A stretch of DNA of 64,000 nt, taken from assembly GCA_948470475.1 (NCBI GenBank), contig OX419338.1, forward strand, positions 13,795,425-13,859,424. Direction: 5' to 3'. This DNA comes from Galaxea fascicularis (lineage: Eukaryota > Cnidaria > Anthozoa > Scleractinia > Euphylliidae). Below the pieces are notes generated by a model. The model made no database searches. It saw only the letters and a program-made list of their open reading frames with translations, and had not been told where the DNA came from. Both the position numbers and the translations under genes were made by a program. This document shows, in pieces, positions 62,945 through 64,000 of this stretch; position 1 is the first letter of the stretch; each line of letters starts with the position of its first letter.

Positions 62945-63622
62945 ATGGCAACGAGAAGAAGAATACCAGAGGAAATGAAAGCTACTATCAAGGTCCTAAA
63001 GGGGACAAGAAATCTCTCATTAGATGCCATCACGGAGCGAGGTGGGGTTTCCACTTCAAGTGTACACCGTATAGTAACAACGAGAGACAAAGCACCATAA
63101 AACAGGAGACATACAAGTGGTAGAAGGAGAAAGCTTACTCCCGAACACGAGACTTTGATTGTTGGAAGCATTTCACAATTGTGAGAACGAGAGGGTTCAT
63201 TCTCTTCACGGCACCGTATAGAACAGAAGAGAATTCGTCATGTCAGTGATCGAACTGTTCAGCGTCCTTGAAATAGAAATGACTACTACTTCATGCAGAC
63301 TAGTAAAAAAGGGCTTACGAGTCAAACTGACAAAGAAAAGAGATGCAAGCCAATTACCCGCCTAACATATGGACAGAGAGCATCACCTTTTACCTGGACA
63401 GAGTCTCATGTGTTTACAAGACGAACCCCATGGATCAAGCACGTGCCTCCAAAGGGAGAGTCTGGAGAAAAAAATCCTAAGGTCTCACACAGGGGTGCTT
63501 AGCTAAGGGACGTAAAGCTGGAACGGGAGGGAAAGTTGCCAAGATGATGGTAGCAATAAGTCATGGCAAAGGAGTAGTGATATGCGAGAGATATGAAAAA
63601 ACGGATGCACCGCCAGTAGTTT
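62945..63622 (+). pseudogene. Decayed and truncated Tc1/mariner-type transposase
   Basis: From ATG at 62945 the frame reads MATRRRIPEE and KGTRNLSLDAITERGG, a helix-turn-helix start, to a TAA after DKAP. The same frame continues as GRRRKLTPEHETLIVGSISQ, a TGA, then EREGSFSS and RIRHVSDRTVQRP and another TGA. After a frameshift comes NDYYFMQTSKKGLTSQTDKE. After another comes NIWTESITFYLDRVSCVYKT, whose FYLD holds the first catalytic aspartate of the DDE triad. Then follow a TAA after RVWRKKS and GTGGKVAKMMVAISHGKGVV, ending at YEKTDAPPVV. The order matches Tc1-like transposases: paired HTH, GRRRKLTP hinge, then catalytic domain. The part with the second Asp and final acidic residue is missing. 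At least four stops and two frameshifts make it dead. No terminal inverted repeats were found. Confidence 0.8.
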
Positions 63623-63682
63623 AATGGGAAATCTTTGATGATCATGCGCTTTTGATCACCTAGCATGTTAAAAAGCGCACTA

Positions 63683-63713
<31 letters not shown>

Positions 63714-63730
63714 TAATTATTATTATCTAA
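63623..63730. mobile_element. Retroposon-like tail with inverted repeat and ATAA/AAT microsatellite
   Basis: GCGCTTTT at 63646-63653 is complementary to AAAAGCGC at 63671-63678. Directly after the GCGC end comes an (ATAA)n run (about 63683-63700) and then (AAT)n and (ATT)n to 63727. A stem followed by a simple A-rich repeat resembles the 3' end of a short retroposon, and its start coincides with the truncation of the transposase, as if it inserted there. No RNA polymerase III promoter boxes were recognised. Confidence 0.35.
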
Positions 63731-64000
63731 CACATGAGTTGAGTTACAATACAACATGGCAACTCGGAAAAAAAAACACACTAAACGAATACATGACCAT
63801 GACAAAACTAAGTACCGCTGACCAGTACTGGCATAATCTCTCTTTTCTCATGTAAAAAGGAACAAGGGATATGCAAAGCAAAAAAGGGTTACCGGGAAAG
63901 CAGAGAAACAAAACGTCTGTCCCCTTGTAGAACGAGGGACTGCTAGACTCAGGGATACTTACACTACAGAAAATGAGCGTAACGACGTTACTGTCCTGTC
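63731..64000. other. Right-end flank, nothing recognised
   Basis: 270 bases with no open frame of note. An ATGGCAACTCGG context at about 63757 resembles the transposase start at 62945, but the frame closes after about twenty codons and shows no further similarity. Confidence 0.5.

Noticed and set aside
62656..63171. Minus-strand frames at 62656-62889 and 62914-63171
   Set aside because: The first includes codons of the G-run complement and looks random. The second is antisense to the transposase relic.
63750..63830. Second transposase start at the ATGGCAACTCGG context
   Set aside because: Similarity is limited to about ten bases and the frame ends quickly.

Overview
This window is eukaryotic, almost certainly animal, genomic DNA and is about 97% tandem repeat. 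The grounds are GT/AG splice-site pairs around small exon-like frames, a metazoan-type MADF DNA-binding half-domain, a decayed Tc1/mariner transposase, AT-rich non-coding sequence and a 200-N scaffold gap. The style of the transposon relic suggests a marine invertebrate, perhaps a cnidarian, but this is weak. No intact protein-coding gene, rRNA or tRNA gene, or prokaryotic operon was recognised.

Layout. (1) 1-13800: array A, a head-to-tail repeat of period 3826 bp, three full units plus 2322 bp of a fourth, with no difference seen between units. (2) 13801-14000: 200 N. (3) 14001-62354: array B, a second head-to-tail repeat of period exactly 3000 bp, sixteen units plus a 337-bp partial unit at the right edge. 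Fifteen units have identical length; the outermost (59001-62017) has 17 extra bases. (4) 62355-64000: single-copy flank with a broken Tc1/mariner transposase, a retroposon-like tail with ATAA/AAT microsatellite, and a G13 tract.

The two arrays are related. They share a core of about 1.5 kb (3003-4508 in A, 14439-15992 in B) flanked by entirely different sequence. On the minus strand the core carries two exon-like segments, here called exon C and exon D, of an unrecognised gene. Array A adds the 3' part of exon D and 1.9 kb of unassigned spacer. Array B instead adds two upstream exon-like segments: exon A, the C-terminal half of a MADF domain, and exon B, a Q/E/R-rich linker. All are broken, and largely by different lesions in the two arrays. 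A has 22-bp and 29-bp frameshifting deletions. B has a 1-base insertion, a lost splice acceptor, a truncated last exon and a 17-bp deletion. An in-frame TGA in exon C is common to both. The arrays are best read as two macrosatellite subfamilies derived from one decayed multi-exon gene.

Within array B only about eight single-base variants were found by eye. They sort the units into a simple tree (CT, TA and CA haplotypes, with CA matching array A) that does not follow physical order, and units 2-3 are copied as units 4-5. Every variant inside the predicted reading frames changes an amino acid or creates a stop, as expected without purifying selection. Both contigs end inside tandem repeats at the gap, so array lengths are minima and the A/B adjacency depends on scaffolding.
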